From DATAOG01 sp963798075 (GTDB lineage Bacteria; Pseudomonadota; Alphaproteobacteria; Geminicoccales; Geminicoccaceae), in contig CAWCRU010000006.1 of the NCBI GenBank assembly GCA_963798075.1, positions 277,547-341,546 of the forward strand: DNA of 64,000 bases. The letters are read 5' to 3'. The position numbers were made by a program, and so were the translations under genes. Below the pieces are notes generated by a model, which ran no database searches, was not told the DNA's origin, and worked only from the letters and a program-made list of their open reading frames with translations. This document shows, piece after piece, positions 45,851 through 55,601 of the stretch (within the stretch, counting starts at the first letter, position 1; each line of letters starts with the position of its first letter).

Positions 45851-48028
45851 ATGACGGACAGGGTCCAGGCAGGCGGTCTTCGGGTCGCGAAGGTGCTGCA
45901 CGATTTCATCGAGGACGAGGCCCTGCCGGGCACGGGCGTGGCACCGGAGCGGTTCTGGTCGGGGCTCGACGCGGTCATCCATGAACTGGCACCGCGCAAT
46001 CGCGCGCTGCTGGCCAAGCGGGAGGAGCTGCAGGCCAAGATCGACGCCTGGCACCTGGCGCGCCGCGGTCGGCCGCTCGACCCGGACGCCTATCGAAGCT
46101 TCCTCGAAGAGATCGGCTACCTGCTGCCGGAGGCGGAGGACTTCGCGGCCACCACCGGCAAGGTCGATCCCGAGATCAGCACCATCGCGGGCCCGCAGCT
46201 GGTGGTGCCGGTGACCAACGCCCGCTACGCGCTCAACGCCGCCAACGCCCGCTGGGGCAGCCTCTACGACGCGCTCTACGGCACCGATGCGATCCCGGAT
46301 ACCGACGGCGCCGAGCGCGGGAGCGGCTACAATCCGGTGCGCGGCGAGCGCGTGATCGCCTACGCGCGCGCATTCCTGGACGAGGCGGCGCCGCTCGCCG
46401 AGGGGTCGCATCGCGAGGCCACCGGCTATGCCGTCGAAGCCGGCCGGCTGGCGATCAGCCTCGAGGGTGGCGGCCGCACCGGGCTGTTCGATCAGGGGCA
46501 GCTCGCGGGCTACCAGGGCGATCAGTCGGCGCCCAGGACGGTTCTCCTCGTCAACCACGGTCTGCACATCGAGATCCGGATCGACAACGGCCATCCGATC
46601 GGCCGGACCGACGCCGCGGGCGTCGCGGGCCTGATGCTCGAGGCCGCGGTGACCACGATCGTCGACCTCGAGGATTCGGTCGCGACGGTCGATGCCGAGG
46701 ACAAGGTCGCCGCCTATCGCAACTGGCTGGGCCTGCTCAGGGGCGACCTCGCGGCCTCGTTTGAAAAGGGCGGCCGGACGGTGGAGCGCCAGCTCAGCCC
46801 CGATCGGACCTACACACGCCCGGACGGGGGCGAACTGACTCTGCACGGCCGGAGCCTGATGCTCGTGCGCAACGTCGGCCATCTGATGACCAGCGACGCC
46901 GTGCTCGGCCGGGACGGCCGGCCGGTGCCCGAAGGCATCCTGGACGCCATGATCACGAGCCTGATCTCGCTCCACGACCTGCGGGGGCTCGGCCGCCATC
47001 GCAACAGCCGCGCGGGCTCGGTCTACATCGTCAAGCCGAAGCAGCACGGGCCCGAGGAGGTGGCGTTCACGAGTGAGCTGTTCGCGCGCATCGAGGCGAC
47101 GCTCGGGCTCGCGCCCTGCACCCTGAAAATGGGCCTGATGGACGAGGAGCGGCGCACGACCGTCAATCTCAAGGAGTGCATCCGCGCCGCCAAGGACAGG
47201 ATCGTCTTCATCAACACGGGCTTCCTCGATCGCACCGGCGACGAGATCCACACCTCGATGGAAGCAGGCCCCATGATCCGCAAGGGCGACATGAAATCTG
47301 CCCTCTGGATGGAAGCCTACGAGGACTGGAACGTCGACATCGGCCTCGCCTGCGGCCTCCCCGGCCGGGCCCAGATCGGCAAGGGCATGTGGGCGATGCC
47401 GGACCAGATGGCGGCCATGCTCGAGAGCAAGATCGGCCATCCGCAGGCGGGCGCCAACACCGCCTGGGTCCCGTCGCCGACGGCCGCGGTTCTGCATGCG
47501 CTGCACTACCACCAGGTCGACGTCCGAGCGCGTCAGGAGAAGCTCAAGTCACGGCCGCGCGCGCGGCTCGGCGACATCCTCTCGATTCCGCTCGCGGAGC
47601 GCCCGAACTGGCCGGCCGAGGCGATCCAGCAGGAGCTCGACAACAACGCCCAGGGCATCCTCGGCTACGTGGTCCGTTGGATCGACCAGGGAGTTGGCTG
47701 CTCGAAAGTGCCGGACATCGACAACGTCGGGCTGATGGAGGACCGGGCGACGCTGCGCATCTCGAGCCAGCACATCGCCAACTGGCTGCACCACGGCATC
47801 TGCAGCCGGGATCAGGTGATGGCGACGATGCGGCGGATGGCGGCGGTGGTCGACCGGCAGAACGCGGACGATCCGGCCTACCGGCCGATGGCGTCCGATG
47901 GCGAGGCGAGCATCGCGTTCCAGGCGGCCTGCGACGTGGTCTTCCAGGGCCGGGCGCAGCCGAACGGCTACACCGAGCCGATCCTGCACCGCCACCGGCT
48001 CGAGGTGAAGCGGCAGCGCGCTCGCTGA
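45851..48028 (+). CDS. glcB: Malate synthase G
   Basis: 725 residues, the normal length of the monomeric G isoform. It condenses glyoxylate and acetyl-CoA to malate. Motifs: LNAANARWGSLYDALYGTDAIP, VTTIVDLEDSVATVDAEDKV with catalytic acidic residues, RNSRAGSVYIVKPKQHGPEEVAF, LKMGLMDEERRTTVNLKECI, FINTGFLDRTGDEIHTSMEAG, ANTAWVPSPTAAVLHALHYH, and RWIDQGVGCSKVPDIDNVGLMEDRATLRIS with the catalytic Asp region. The frame is unbroken. Isocitrate lyase is not nearby. ATG chosen on the AAGG site. Confidence 0.96.
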   Translation: MTDRVQAGGLRVAKVLHDFIEDEALPGTGVAPERFWSGLDAVIHELAPRNRALLAKREELQAKIDAWHLARRGRPLDPDAYRSFLEEIGYLLPEAEDFAATTGKVDPEISTIAGPQLVVPVTNARYALNAANARWGSLYDALYGTDAIPDTDGAERGSGYNPVRGERVIAYARAFLDEAAPLAEGSHREATGYAVEAGRLAISLEGGGRTGLFDQGQLAGYQGDQSAPRTVLLVNHGLHIEIRIDNGHPIGRTDAAGVAGLMLEAAVTTIVDLEDSVATVDAEDKVAAYRNWLGLLRGDLAASFEKGGRTVERQLSPDRTYTRPDGGELTLHGRSLMLVRNVGHLMTSDAVLGRDGRPVPEGILDAMITSLISLHDLRGLGRHRNSRAGSVYIVKPKQHGPEEVAFTSELFARIEATLGLAPCTLKMGLMDEERRTTVNLKECIRAAKDRIVFINTGFLDRTGDEIHTSMEAGPMIRKGDMKSALWMEAYEDWNVDIGLACGLPGRAQIGKGMWAMPDQMAAMLESKIGHPQAGANTAWVPSPTAAVLHALHYHQVDVRARQEKLKSRPRARLGDILSIPLAERPNWPAEAIQQELDNNAQGILGYVVRWIDQGVGCSKVPDIDNVGLMEDRATLRISSQHIANWLHHGICSRDQVMATMRRMAAVVDRQNADDPAYRPMASDGEASIAFQAACDVVFQGRAQPNGYTEPILHRHRLEVKRQRAR

Positions 48029-48039
48029 CCCGCTCACCC

Positions 48040-49033
48040 TCAGCTGCGCAGCGGACCCTCGAGCTGGCGCAGGGCCGGGTCCGCCCCGGCGCAGGGCCGG
48101 TCGTCGCCGACCCCCGGCGTGAACCAGACGTAGTCGAACGGCAGCGCGGCGGGCGGGCTGTCGATCCCGTCCACGACCTCGAGCATGCCGACGCTCAGGA
48201 TCCTCGCGTGCGGACGCATGCGCGCCAGATACCACGGCACGCCGCGATCGTTGCGGACCTGGCCGTTGCCGGCAATGAGCAGGCCGCCCGCCCGGCCGCT
48301 GGCCGTTGCCAGGCGGTCGGCCATCATCGCCTCGCGCGCGCGCTGGACGCGGAACATGCCGGCGACCACCGGCTCGGCGACCTGGCCGCAAGGGTTGGCG
48401 CGCAGCTCCTGGGCGAGACTTCGCCGCCAGATCGGCCGGCAGGTCGCGATCTAGTCCGGTCCGGCGCACCATCGCCGCCTGCAGGACGTCCGGCCCGTTC
48501 GAGAAAACCGCCCGGCTCTGCGCCGGCGACAGATCGGCCGCGACAATCTCGGCGCCGTGCTCGAGGGCGGCCTGCGCGCTCGGCGCGTAGAGCTGCCAGT
48601 CCGGCCAGCCGAGCGCCGCCCAGTCGATCGCCGGCCCGAGGCCGGCGGCGTCCTTCGGGTGTTGCTGCCGGTATTCGACGAGCGCCAGCTGCCGGTTGCT
48701 CGGTATCATCTCGAACGCGAGCGCGCGCGGGGCCTTCGCCTCCAGCGCCGCGACCAGGACCGTCTGCAGGCGGTGGTGATCGAGATTGTCATGGCGTTCG
48801 CCGAGGAGCACGAAGTCGGCGGCCGCGAGGTCGGCGACCAGGGTCGCCTGATCGATGTAGCGGCCGCTCGAGACCTGGTAGATGCGGCCGATCAGCGGGT
48901 GCCCGGCGCCGGCGGTCTGCTGCCAGGCCCCGCCCGGCGCGCAGGCCGGCAGTGCCAGCATCAACCCGATGGCGACCGGGAGCCACCGGCCGAGGACGGC
49001 GTGGTTGAGGGGCGGGCGGTCGCGATCGCGCAT
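48040..49033 (-). CDS. ChaN-family lipoprotein, one frameshift near 48418
   Basis: About 331 residues after correction. A lipoprotein signal with lipobox is clear: LPVAIGLMLALPACAPGGAW (LPAC). Then VLLGERHDNLDHHRLQTVL, the His-containing ChaN/Tiki motif, LAFEMIPSNRQLALVEY and QLYAPSAQAALEHGAEIVAAD. Near 48418 the frame changes; the rest is CGQVAEPVVAGMFRVQRARE and LIAGNGQVRNDRGVPWYL, with the conserved GNGHxR-type block. ChaN-type proteins bind haem iron and have a haem/iron or TonB-related uptake link. The break is probably an error. Confidence 0.84.
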
Positions 49034-49222
49034 GTCCAAGAGGTTGGCCGGCGGTGGCGTCCTCGCAAGGCGGGGCGGCGGCTTTTTGTCGATCCCCGCG
49101 CGGGGCGCGCGCGTCACGGCACCGAACCGCCGGCCGGACGCGACGTTCAAAGGGCTATGCGGGCAAAGGACTATGCGGGCGCCGGATTCGTACATCGGGT
49201 AGCGGAGCTCAGGGGAGCAGGG

Positions 49223-49741
49223 ATGACCAGCCGGCCCGTGATCGACCAGCTCGCCGAGCATATTGCCGGCCTGCGCCGCTATGCGTTCGCCCTGACCGGC
49301 GGCCAGCAGGAAGCCGAGGACCTGGTCCAGGACACGCTGGTGCGGGCGATCGCCGCGGCGCGCTCGTTTCGCGCCGGCGGCAATCTGCGGGCCTGGCTGT
49401 TCTCGATCATGCACAATGCCTTCATCAGCGGCGTGCGCCGGCGCCGTCCGGCGACCGTGGCGCTGAATGACGAAGCCGCCGCGGTCGCCCAGGCGCCGGC
49501 GCAGCTGATTCGGCTCGAGGTGCACGACGTGCTCGCGGCGCTGGCCCGCTTGCCCGAGAGCCAGCGGGCCGCGCTCAGTCTGATCGCGCTCGAGGACTTC
49601 AGCTACGAGCAGGCGGCCAAGGTCCAGGGGATCCCGCTCGGCACCCTGATGTCGCGGTTGGCCAGGGGTCGCGAGGCCTTGCGCCAGATGATGCACGGGG
49701 ACCTCAGGGTTCCGTTACGGGTGATCGGAGACAAGCGATGA
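49223..49741 (+). CDS. ECF-family RNA polymerase sigma factor
   Basis: 172 residues with sigma-70 region 2 (EHIAGLRRYAFALTGGQQEAEDLVQDTLVRAIAAARSF) and region 4 (LEDFSYEQAAKVQGIPLGTLMSRLARGREALR). No region 3, as expected. The gene overlaps an anti-sigma gene by 4 nt (ATGA), so it is probably held inactive until a cell-envelope or oxidative signal. RBS AGGGGAGCAGGG precedes the ATG. Confidence 0.92.
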   Translation: MTSRPVIDQLAEHIAGLRRYAFALTGGQQEAEDLVQDTLVRAIAAARSFRAGGNLRAWLFSIMHNAFISGVRRRRPATVALNDEAAAVAQAPAQLIRLEVHDVLAALARLPESQRAALSLIALEDFSYEQAAKVQGIPLGTLMSRLARGREALRQMMHGDLRVPLRVIGDKR

Positions 49742-50517
49742 GCCTGCCGGAAATCAGCGAGGCCGAGCTGCAGGCATTCGTCGATGGCCAGCTGCCGGAA
49801 GGGCGTTGCACCGCTGTCCTGGCGCACCTCGGCCGTCATCCCGAAGACATCGAGCGGTTGTCCGAGCACGCCCGCCACAAGGACGAACTCCGCAACCGCC
49901 TCGCGGCGCTCGATCTGGCCGCGGACGACCCGGCGACGGCAGAGCTGCAGCGCGCGCTGGCGGACCGCTTGACCCGGCCCGACTACGGGCGTTGGCTGCG
50001 TCGGGCGGCGACCGTCGCCCTGCTGCTCGCGGCCGGCTGGTCGGGCCACGGCCTGTATCAGAGCTATCTCGACAATCGCATCCCGGAGCTGGTGATCAAG
50101 GCGGCCGAGGCCCACGAGGTCTTCGGCGCCGATCGTCGGCGGCCGGTCGAGCTGACCGCGGCGTCCTCGGTGGAGATGTCCGCCTGGTTCTCGAGCCGCC
50201 TCGGCCAGCCGGTCGAGATCCCGATTCTGGCCGCGCTCGGCCTGCGGCTGATCGGCGGCCGTCTGCTGACCGCCGGCGGCCAGCCGATGGCGCAACTGAT
50301 CTACGAAGACGGCGCCGGCCGCCGGTTGACGCTCTGCCTGTCCTCGGCGCCGGTCGAGGCCGACCAGAAGGTCGAGCTGGTCGAGGTCGGCGATCTCACC
50401 GCCGGCTACTGGCAGGATGGCGATCTGACCTACGCGCTGGTCGCAGATACGCCCGATGCGCAACTGGTCGCGATCGCCTCCGAACTCGGTGCCGAGGAGC
50501 CGGCCGACGGCCTGTAG
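49738..50517 (+). CDS. Anti-sigma factor (single-pass membrane protein)
   Basis: 259 residues. The N-terminal about 90 residues (ISEAELQAFVDGQLPEGRCTAVLAHLGRHPEDIERL) are the typical zinc-less anti-sigma domain (xxxELxAyvDGxL). One membrane helix (TVALLLAAGWSGHGLYQSYL) is followed by a periplasmic C-terminal domain ending in ELGAEEPADGL. No ZAS HxxxCxxC motif is seen. It sequesters the ECF sigma factor at the inner membrane. Confidence 0.85.
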   Translation: MSLPEISEAELQAFVDGQLPEGRCTAVLAHLGRHPEDIERLSEHARHKDELRNRLAALDLAADDPATAELQRALADRLTRPDYGRWLRRAATVALLLAAGWSGHGLYQSYLDNRIPELVIKAAEAHEVFGADRRRPVELTAASSVEMSAWFSSRLGQPVEIPILAALGLRLIGGRLLTAGGQPMAQLIYEDGAGRRLTLCLSSAPVEADQKVELVEVGDLTAGYWQDGDLTYALVADTPDAQLVAIASELGAEEPADGL

Positions 50518-50562
50518 AAGGCCCGCGGGCCTGGATGCGAGCCCCGCACGAGCGACCGCCAG

Positions 50563-51042
50563 ATGGACCCGACCACGATCAGGCTCGCCGGCTGCGTCGC
50601 CCTGGCGCTCGCGGCGGGCGGCGGCGGTTATGCCTGGGCGCGGGTGATGGAACAGCCCGAGATCGTCGAGATCGGGAGCATCGCCTGCGGCGTGCCGCCG
50701 CTGACGGCGAGCTTCGGCGTCCCGCTCCAGGCGGTGCTGGCGGCGGTCGGCCACCTGCCGTTCGCGGTCGGCCCGGTCGAGATGCCGCAAGGCGGCGGTA
50801 GGATCAGTCTGCTGTTCGACCCGGCGGCCGACGGCAGGCGACGCGAGGTCCGGCTGAGCGGCGACATCTTGCATCTGCCGACAGTGTTCGGCGAGGACGA
50901 GGTGCCGCCGAAGCGGATCACGATGAACTGCCGCAACGGCGTGCTCGGATCGGTGCGCTATCAGGGCGCCGAGCGCGAGAGCACCACCTTCGGCATCCTG
51001 GGCACCACCGCGGCCGCGCCCCCAAAGCCGCGCCTCGACTAG
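50563..51042 (+). CDS. Hypothetical exported protein of the sigma/anti-sigma operon
   Basis: 159 residues. The N-terminus LAGCVALALAAGGGGYAWARV is a signal or membrane anchor. The rest is soluble with an isolated Cys in IACGVPPLTASFGVPLQAVL and another in ITMNCRNGVLG. No family is recognised. It starts 45 nt after the anti-sigma gene, on the same strand, and is probably co-transcribed. Confidence 0.55.
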   Translation: MDPTTIRLAGCVALALAAGGGGYAWARVMEQPEIVEIGSIACGVPPLTASFGVPLQAVLAAVGHLPFAVGPVEMPQGGGRISLLFDPAADGRRREVRLSGDILHLPTVFGEDEVPPKRITMNCRNGVLGSVRYQGAERESTTFGILGTTAAAPPKPRLD

Positions 51043-51144
51043 CTCCAAGAGCGAGCGGGTCGGCCGCGGCCGCAAACAATACCCCCTCCGGTACGCCAGC
51101 GCCCTCGAAAGGCTTGCCCGCCGGCCGCCAATCCGCTAGCACCA

Positions 51145-51330
51145 ATGAGGTACGCACTGATGTCGCTTCTTGGTTTGCTGTGTTTCCTGCTGGCAGTGCT
51201 CGATCTCGTCACTTCGTTGGTCGGCCTGCCGCTCACGTCGGTCGAATGGTCGCCTGTGGTCTTCATGCTGCTCGGCGGCCTGTTCTTGGGGCTTGAGGCT
51301 TTGCAAAACCGCGATCGGCCGCGCACGTGA
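51145..51330 (+). CDS. Small two-helix membrane protein
   Basis: 61 residues with two hydrophobic stretches (MSLLGLLCFLLAVLDLVTSL and VEWSPVVFMLLGGLFLGLEA) and a basic tail. No strong ribosome-binding site, but its stop overlaps the next gene's GTG as GTGA, which supports translation. Function unknown. Confidence 0.5.
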   Translation: MRYALMSLLGLLCFLLAVLDLVTSLVGLPLTSVEWSPVVFMLLGGLFLGLEALQNRDRPRT

Positions 51331-51881
51331 TACGGCTCGCTGTGATCCTTTCGGGCCTGATCTGGCTCGCGGCCTGCTCGAGCAACGGCGTGCCGGTCTG
51401 CAAAGGCGACGTGGCGCCTGCCGGCGGGATCACCGGCTACCGGCTCGGCCCGGCCGACAACATTCAGGTGACCGTCTTCCGGCAGCCGGACATGTCGGGC
51501 CCGTTCGTCATCGACGGCGAGGGCTTCCTCGCGCTGCCCTTGATCGGCGAGTTCAAGGCCGGCGGCCTGACCACGCGCGAGCTCGAGGACCAGATCGAGG
51601 CGCGCCTCAAGCAGGAACAGTTCCTGGTCAGCCCGCAGGTCGGCGTCCAGCTGCTGACCTACCGGGCCTTCTATGTCCTGGGCGAGGTTTCCAAGCCAGG
51701 CAGCTACGAATTTCGCGACGGCATCACCCTGACCAACGGCGTGGCGCTCGCCGGCGGCTATACCTATCGGGCCGACCAGTCGGGCGCGACCATCGAGCGC
51801 GGCGGCTGCTGGTTCCCGAGCCGCGTCGACACCTTGATCCAGCCGGGCGACATCATCACCGTGCCGGAACGGTACTTCTAG
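51327..51881 (+). CDS. Polysaccharide-export outer-membrane lipoprotein (Wza-like, short)
   Basis: 184 residues with a GTG start. A lipobox (LIWLAACSS) indicates outer-membrane anchoring. GYRLGPADNIQVTVFRQPDM and GEFKAGGLTTRELEDQIEARL are the poly_export domain (PF02563), and FYVLGEVSKPGSYEFRDGITLTNGVALAGG is the SLBB domain. Shorter than Wza (about 380 residues) but similar to the single-SLBB proteins of alphaproteobacterial exopolysaccharide export. No Wzc or Wzy partners are nearby, so it is an isolated component, perhaps under the preceding sigma factor. Confidence 0.85.
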   Translation: MIRLAVILSGLIWLAACSSNGVPVCKGDVAPAGGITGYRLGPADNIQVTVFRQPDMSGPFVIDGEGFLALPLIGEFKAGGLTTRELEDQIEARLKQEQFLVSPQVGVQLLTYRAFYVLGEVSKPGSYEFRDGITLTNGVALAGGYTYRADQSGATIERGGCWFPSRVDTLIQPGDIITVPERYF

Positions 51882-52034
51882 ACACTTCCGGTCGCGGCCG
51901 GCGGGCCCGGGGGTCGACCCGGGCGACCTCGTCCTCGCGCTTTTGGGTTGTGAGCGGATGGCGGCGTGCTAGGCTTCCTGGCATGCCGTCACCGGATCCC
52001 GCCCGGTCGGGCTGGCGCAGGGAGGAGATTTGCC

Positions 52035-53636
52035 ATGTCGCTTTCTCAGATCGACGCGCGTCGGGCCGCGCTTGGCCTCGCCCTGGCCCTGGCTTTGATC
52101 CTCGGCGGCGCCCCGGCGCGCGCGGCCGGCGAGCTTCGGATCGCCAACTCCGGCGAGCCCGACAGCCTCGACCCGCACCATGTCACCGGCACCTGGGAGA
52201 ACCGGGTGGTCGGCGACATGTTCATGGGCCTGACCACCGAAGGGCCCGACGGCGGCGTAATCCCCGGGGCCGCCGAGAGCTGGCAGGTAAGCGATGACGG
52301 CCTGGTCTACACCTTCAAGCTGCGCGATCACCAATGGTCCGACGGGGTGCCGGTGACCGCCGATGATTTCGTGTTCGCGCTCCGCCGCATCCTCGATCCC
52401 GCCACCGCCGCCGAATACGCCTCGCTCCTTTACACGATCAAGAACGCCAAGCCGTTCAACGAGGGCGCCATCGACGATCCGAGCGCGCTCGGGGTGCGGG
52501 CGCTCGACCCCAAGACCCTCGAGTTCACGCTCGAGAGCCCGACGCCCTACTTCATCGAGCAGCTGACCCACTATACCGCCTTTCCCGTGCCCAAGCACAC
52601 GATCGACAAGCTCGGCGACGACTGGGTCAAGCCCGGCAACATCGTCGGCAATGGGCCTTACACCGTGGTCGAGTGGGTCCCCAACGACCATATCAAGTCG
52701 GTCAAGAACCCGGCCTTCTACGACGCCGACAAGGTCTCGATCGACACCGTCACCTACTATCCGGCCGAGGAGCGCAACGCCGCGACCAAGCGGTTCCGCG
52801 CCGGCGAGATCGACATCCAGTACGACTTCGCCTCGGAACAGATCGACTGGCTCAAGGAGAACCTGCCGGACGAGACCCGGATCGCGCCCTACCTCGGCAT
52901 CTACTACTATGCGATCAACACCCGCCAGGCGCCGTTCGACAACCCGGACCTGCGCCAGGCGCTGGCGCTGGCGATCGACCGCGAGGCGATCACCGACAAG
53001 ATCCTGCGCACGGGCGAATTGCCGGCCTACAGCTTCGTGCCGCCCGGCACCGGCAACTACGGCGAGCCGGCCTACGTCGAGTGGAAGGACATGGCCCAGG
53101 CCGATCGTCTGGCCAAGGCCAAGGAGCTGCTCGCGGCCGCCGGCTTCGGCCCCGACCATCCGCTCAAGCTGACGCTGCGCTACAATACCTCCGAGACCCA
53201 TAAGAAGGTGGCGATCGCGGTCGCCGCCATGTGGAAGCAGCTCGGCATCGACACCGAGCTCTTCAACAGCGAGGTCAAGGTCCACTACAAGGACATTCAG
53301 GAAGGCAACTTCCAGGTGGCGCGGGCGGCCTGGATCGCCGACTACAACGACGCCCAGAACTTCCTCTATCTGATGGACAGCGCGACCGGGGTCCTGAACT
53401 ATGCGGGCTACAAGAGCCCGGAGTACGACCGGCTGATGGCCGAGGCGTCGAAGACCGCCGACCTCAAGGACCGCGCAGGGCTGCTGCACCAGGCCGAGGC
53501 GATCGCGATGACCGACATGCCCAACATCCCGATCTACTATTACGTCTCGAAGGATCTGGTCGCCAAGTCGGTCAAGGGCTGGGTCGACAACACCAAGGAC
53601 ATTCACCGCACCCGCTTCCTCAGCGTCGAGCGCTGA
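52035..53636 (+). CDS. oppA: Oligopeptide ABC transporter periplasmic binding protein
   Basis: 533 residues with a Sec signal (LGLALALALILGGAPARAA). SBP_bac_5 features are GEPDSLDPHHVTGTWENRVV, AAESWQVSDDGLVYTFKLRD, WSDGVPVTADDFVFALRRIL and RQALALAIDREAITDKIL. Delivers peptides to OppBC. GGAGGAG lies 9 nt before the ATG. First gene of the opp operon. Confidence 0.93.
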   Translation: MSLSQIDARRAALGLALALALILGGAPARAAGELRIANSGEPDSLDPHHVTGTWENRVVGDMFMGLTTEGPDGGVIPGAAESWQVSDDGLVYTFKLRDHQWSDGVPVTADDFVFALRRILDPATAAEYASLLYTIKNAKPFNEGAIDDPSALGVRALDPKTLEFTLESPTPYFIEQLTHYTAFPVPKHTIDKLGDDWVKPGNIVGNGPYTVVEWVPNDHIKSVKNPAFYDADKVSIDTVTYYPAEERNAATKRFRAGEIDIQYDFASEQIDWLKENLPDETRIAPYLGIYYYAINTRQAPFDNPDLRQALALAIDREAITDKILRTGELPAYSFVPPGTGNYGEPAYVEWKDMAQADRLAKAKELLAAAGFGPDHPLKLTLRYNTSETHKKVAIAVAAMWKQLGIDTELFNSEVKVHYKDIQEGNFQVARAAWIADYNDAQNFLYLMDSATGVLNYAGYKSPEYDRLMAEASKTADLKDRAGLLHQAEAIAMTDMPNIPIYYYVSKDLVAKSVKGWVDNTKDIHRTRFLSVER

Positions 53637-53697
53637 GGCCTTCTCGAAAGGCGGGGCGCGCCGGCCGCCGCCGGCCGCCGCTCGCCGGGGCCGGGTC

Positions 53698-54621
53698 TTG
53701 GGCGCCTACGTCACCCGTCGCCTTCTGACCAGCATCCCGACCCTGCTGGTGATCGTCACGATCGCCTTCTTCATGATGCGGGTCGCCCCGGGCGGGCCGT
53801 TCGATCGCGAGCGGGCGCTGCCCGTCGAGATCGAGCGCAACGTCCTCAAGGCCTATCACCTCGATCAGCCGCTGCTGCTGCAGTACCGCGACTACTTGCT
53901 GGGCGTGCTGCACGGCGACTTCGGGCCGTCGTTCAAATACCGGGACTTCACGGTGGCTGAGCTGCTCGCGACCGGCTTTCCGGTCAGCCTCGAGATCGGC
54001 GGCCTCGCCATCGGGCTTGCGATCGGCCTCGGCATCACCCTCGGCACGCTCGCAGCCCTCCGCCAGAATGCGGGCTTCGACCATGCGGTCATGGCGGGTG
54101 CGATGACCGGGATCACGGTCCCGAACTTCGTCATGGCGCCGCTCCTGACGCTCATCTTCGGCGTCTGGCTGCGCTGGCTGCCGGTTGCCGGCTGGAACGG
54201 CGGTGCCGCCCCGAACCTCGTCCTGCCGGTGATCGCGCTGGCGCTGCCCCAGATCGCCTATGTCGCGCGCCTGACCCGCGGCAGCATGATCGAGGTGCTG
54301 CACGCCAACTACATCCGGACGGCGCGCGCCAAGGGCCTGCGCGAGCGCATCGTGGTCGTCCGCCACGCGCTCAAGGGCGCCCTGATGCCCGTGATCTCCT
54401 ATCTCGGCCCCGCGACCGCCCAGGTCGTGACCGGCTCGGTCGTGATCGAGACCATCTTCGGCATCCCCGGGATCGGCCGCTACTTCGTCCAGGGGGCGCT
54501 GAACCGCGACTACACGCTCGTGATGGGCACCGTGATCACCTACGCCGTGCTGATCATCCTGCTCAACCTCGCCGTCGACCTCCTTTACGGGCTGCTCGAC
54601 CCGAAGGTGAAGCAGCGATGA
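53698..54621 (+). CDS. oppB: Oligopeptide ABC transporter permease OppB
   Basis: 307 residues, with a TTG start at 53698. The N-terminal LLTSIPTLLVIVTIAFFMMRVAPGGPFD and the EAA loop VTRGSMIEVLHANYIRTARAKGLRE-like segment (LTRGSMIEVLHANYIRTARA) are typical of OppB, as is SVVIETIFGIPGIGRYFVQGALNRDY. The start context is weak, and no GTG/ATG lies near. Overlaps oppC by 4 nt. Confidence 0.9.
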   Translation: MGAYVTRRLLTSIPTLLVIVTIAFFMMRVAPGGPFDRERALPVEIERNVLKAYHLDQPLLLQYRDYLLGVLHGDFGPSFKYRDFTVAELLATGFPVSLEIGGLAIGLAIGLGITLGTLAALRQNAGFDHAVMAGAMTGITVPNFVMAPLLTLIFGVWLRWLPVAGWNGGAAPNLVLPVIALALPQIAYVARLTRGSMIEVLHANYIRTARAKGLRERIVVVRHALKGALMPVISYLGPATAQVVTGSVVIETIFGIPGIGRYFVQGALNRDYTLVMGTVITYAVLIILLNLAVDLLYGLLDPKVKQR

Positions 54622-55508
54622 GGATGGCGCTGCGCCCGCAGGCGCTCGACCGCCTCGCGCAGGTCGAAAGCCGCTCGCTCTGGCAGGACGCACGCCGCCG
54701 CCTGTTCCGCAACCGGGCAGCCGTCGTCTCGATGGTGCTGCTGGCGCTCATCGCGACCCTTGCGCTGCTGGCACCCCGGCTCAGCCCCTATGCCTTCGAC
54801 GAGGTCTTCTGGGACCAGATCCAGATGCCGCCCGACCGGGCCCACTGGTTCGGCACCGACGGCAATGGCCGCGACCTGTTCGTGCGCACCCTCTACGGCG
54901 GCCGCGTCTCGCTCATGGTCGGCCTGCTGGCGACCGCGGTGAGCCTCGTGATCGGCGTCACCTGGGGATCGCTCGCGGGCTACGCGGGCGGCGCGCTCGA
55001 CCACCTGATGATGCGCTTCGTCGACGTCATGTACTCCCTGCCCTTCATGTTCTTCGTGATCCTGCTGATGGTCGTGTTCGGCCGCCACATCTTCCTGATC
55101 TTCATCGCGATCGGCGCGGTCGAATGGCTGACCATGGCCCGGATCGTGCGCGGCCAGACGCTCGCGGTGAAGGGCAAGGAGTTCATCGAGGCGGCGCGCG
55201 CCGCCGGGGTCTCGAACCGCAAGATCATCACCCGCCACATCATTCCGAACCTGCTCGGGCCCGTGGTGGTCTACGTCACCTTGACCGTGCCGCAGGTGAT
55301 CCTCACCGAATCCTTCCTCAGCTTTCTCGGCCTTGGCGTGCAGGAGCCGCTGACCTCGTGGGGCGTCCTGATTTCGGAAGGCGCTGCCCAGATGGAATCG
55401 GCCCCCTGGCTGCTGATCTTTCCCGCCATCTTCCTGGCCCTGACCCTCTTCTGCTTCAACTTCATCGGCGACGGCCTGCGCGACGCCCTCGACCCGAAGG
55501 ACCGGTAG
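54618..55508 (+). CDS. oppC: Oligopeptide ABC transporter permease OppC
   Basis: 296 residues. OppC hallmarks: an N-terminal cytoplasmic domain with SLWQDARRRLFRNRAAVVSM, HWFGTDGNGRDLFVRTLYGGRVSL, the EAA loop IVRGQTLAVKGKEFIEAARAAGVS, and FLSFLGLGVQEPLTSWGVL. Starts in the oppB stop (ATGA). Confidence 0.92.
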   Translation: MRMALRPQALDRLAQVESRSLWQDARRRLFRNRAAVVSMVLLALIATLALLAPRLSPYAFDEVFWDQIQMPPDRAHWFGTDGNGRDLFVRTLYGGRVSLMVGLLATAVSLVIGVTWGSLAGYAGGALDHLMMRFVDVMYSLPFMFFVILLMVVFGRHIFLIFIAIGAVEWLTMARIVRGQTLAVKGKEFIEAARAAGVSNRKIITRHIIPNLLGPVVVYVTLTVPQVILTESFLSFLGLGVQEPLTSWGVLISEGAAQMESAPWLLIFPAIFLALTLFCFNFIGDGLRDALDPKDR

Positions 55509-55601
55509 CCCGCAGGCTCGGCCCGCAGACGGACTTGCGATGAGGGCTTGCGATCAGCACACTGGGAGCGAGCTCGGCAATGATCGCGACGACGGGAGGG
55601 G

